DNA of 5,781 nt from assembly GCA_021204765.1 (NCBI GenBank), contig JAJPYU010000181.1, positions 1-5,781 of the forward strand, read 5' to 3'. Each line of letters opens with the position of its first letter. The first letter of the stretch is position 1. Position numbers and translations under genes: made by a program. This DNA comes from Clostridiales bacterium. GTDB taxonomy: Bacteria; Bacillota; Clostridia; Lachnospirales; Lachnospiraceae. Positions 4,867 to 5,781 of the stretch are shown in pieces. The notes below the pieces were generated by a model. The model saw nothing but the letters and a program-made list of their open reading frames with translations, was not told where the DNA came from and did not search any database.

Positions 4867-5781
4867 ATGAAACAAATGGAAACTGACGTCATCGTCGTGG
4901 CCACAGGCCCTGCAGGCCTGGCCGCAGCCATTACACTGGGGGAGAATGACATCTCGGTCATTGCCTTTGAGAAGGCCAACACCACAGGCGGTGCCGCCAA
5001 CATGGGCATGGGTCCCCTCGGCATAGGCACAAAACAGCAGAAAAACTCTTTCTGCGACATCACCGTGGGTGAGGCTTTGAACAAACACATGGAGTACACG
5101 CATTACCGCGTGGACAACGACCTGGTACAGACCTATTTCAACAAATCCGCCGACACCATCGAATGGCTGGAGGACATGGGTGTGGAGTTCGCCGGGTGCT
5201 TTAAGTATTTCCGCGAGTCCGAGACTACCTGGCACATCGTTAAACCCGAGAACGGCGTCATCGGGCCCAGAGCCGCCGGCCCCATGGTCCGCATAATGAC
5301 TGAGCGGGCAAAGGAGCTGGGTGCCGAGATTTATCTGGAGACCCCCGTAAAGGAACTCATAATGGAAGACGGCAAATGTGTCGGCGTCAAAGCCGTGGAT
5401 AAAGACGGTGAGGAGATTGAAGCCAGGGCAAGAGCCGTGGTAGTGGCCACTGGCGGTTTCGGCACCAACGCGGAAATGATAAAGGAGAACTTCGGCTACA
5501 ATCTCTGGGAAGATTATTTCCCTTTCAATGTCCCCGGCACCAACGGCGAGGGCCTTAATATGATGTGGGCAGCCGGAGCACAGAAATTCCGCGCCAATAT
5601 TGAGATGATCTATCAGTTGAAAGACAACTTAAACTGGTTTCTCCTTGACGCAGTCCTCCGCCAGCCCAACCTCCTGATCAACCAGAACGGCGACCGATTC
5701 ATGAACGAGGGAATGATGGGCAACACCACCTACACCGGCAACGCCCTGTCCCTGCAGCCCGGCCACTACGGCTACTGCATC
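4867..5781 (+). CDS. FAD-dependent reductase of the fumarate reductase/flavocytochrome c type (3' end cut)
   Basis: The first 305 residues of a flavoprotein running off the right edge; family members are usually about 450-600 residues. The start has AAAGGAGG (4851-4858) eight bases upstream and lies 24 nt after the previous stop. Residues 7-36 are the FAD dinucleotide fold ending in E35-K36, with AxGxxG (A12-T-G14-P-A-G17) where GxGxxG is usual. GGAANMGMG (41-49) matches the flavin-contact loop that follows, and VVVATGGFGTNAEM (191-204) is the second FAD-contact strand. GTNGEGLNMMWAAGA (224-238) corresponds to the TGDG-type motif before the capping domain. The following QxHPT-like segment with its conserved His is instead IEMIYQLK (245-252), and the region after GDRFMNE (275-281) reads GMMGNTTYTG rather than one with the conserved Arg (TTRD-type). 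There is no signal peptide, heme motif or FMN-attachment domain in the visible part. It is therefore probably a cytoplasmic reductase fed by the two upstream proteins, acting on an acceptor other than fumarate, possibly an unsaturated or steroid-like acid. The substrate is unknown. Confidence 0.85.
   Translation, partial: MKQMETDVIVVATGPAGLAAAITLGENDISVIAFEKANTTGGAANMGMGPLGIGTKQQKNSFCDITVGEALNKHMEYTHYRVDNDLVQTYFNKSADTIEWLEDMGVEFAGCFKYFRESETTWHIVKPENGVIGPRAAGPMVRIMTERAKELGAEIYLETPVKELIMEDGKCVGVKAVDKDGEEIEARARAVVVATGGFGTNAEMIKENFGYNLWEDYFPFNVPGTNGEGLNMMWAAGAQKFRANIEMIYQLKDNLNWFLLDAVLRQPNLLINQNGDRFMNEGMMGNTTYTGNALSLQPGHYGYCI

Noticed and set aside
4867..5781. Assignment of the flavoprotein as a true fumarate reductase or succinate dehydrogenase subunit
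   Set aside because: The FAD fold fits, but the expected His and Arg active-site segments are not present in the visible part, and no iron-sulfur or membrane anchor subunit of that complex type is adjacent.

Overview
The window looks like an anaerobic, probably clostridial (Lachnospiraceae-like, gut-type) Firmicutes genome. The reasons are strong AAAGGAGG-type ribosome binding sites, an AT-rich intergenic region between fairly GC-rich genes, and a set of soluble iron-sulfur/flavin redox proteins resembling HydB/HndC, NuoG, NfnB/GltD and fumarate-reductase-type flavoproteins. The taxonomic placement is inference; no rRNA or other marker gene is present.

Layout: a leftward gene (1221 down to the left edge, stop codon not included) encodes a PucR/CdaR-type transcriptional regulator with a clear C-terminal helix-turn-helix. 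A divergent 167-bp AT-rich control region (1222-1388) follows. It carries two near-identical palindromes of form TCAACA-N2-TGTTGA, a degenerate third copy, a separate 16-bp palindrome, and candidate promoters for both directions. Three closely spaced rightward genes come next: a 730-aa fusion of a NuoG-like iron-sulfur N-terminus with a GltD/NfnB-like FAD/NAD(P) domain (1389-3581); a 418-aa NuoF/HydB-like protein whose FMN/NADH-binding motifs have been lost but whose iron-sulfur ligands are intact (3586-4842); and the first 305 residues of a fumarate-reductase/flavocytochrome-c-type FAD reductase (4867 to the right edge). Gaps of 4 and 24 nt, with no obvious terminator between the genes, point to one operon.

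Working model (inference): the fusion protein oxidises NAD(P)H at its GltD-like flavin. Electrons pass through its iron-sulfur clusters and those of the NuoF-like protein to the terminal flavoprotein, which reduces an organic acceptor. The visible part of that flavoprotein lacks the His and Arg seen in fumarate/succinate enzymes at the equivalent positions, so the acceptor is probably not fumarate. The divergent PucR-type regulator probably controls the operon and itself through the palindromes, perhaps in response to the substrate. The most notable points are the division of labour between a GltD-type NAD(P)H site and a NuoF homologue reduced to a relay, and the unassigned substrate of the terminal reductase.
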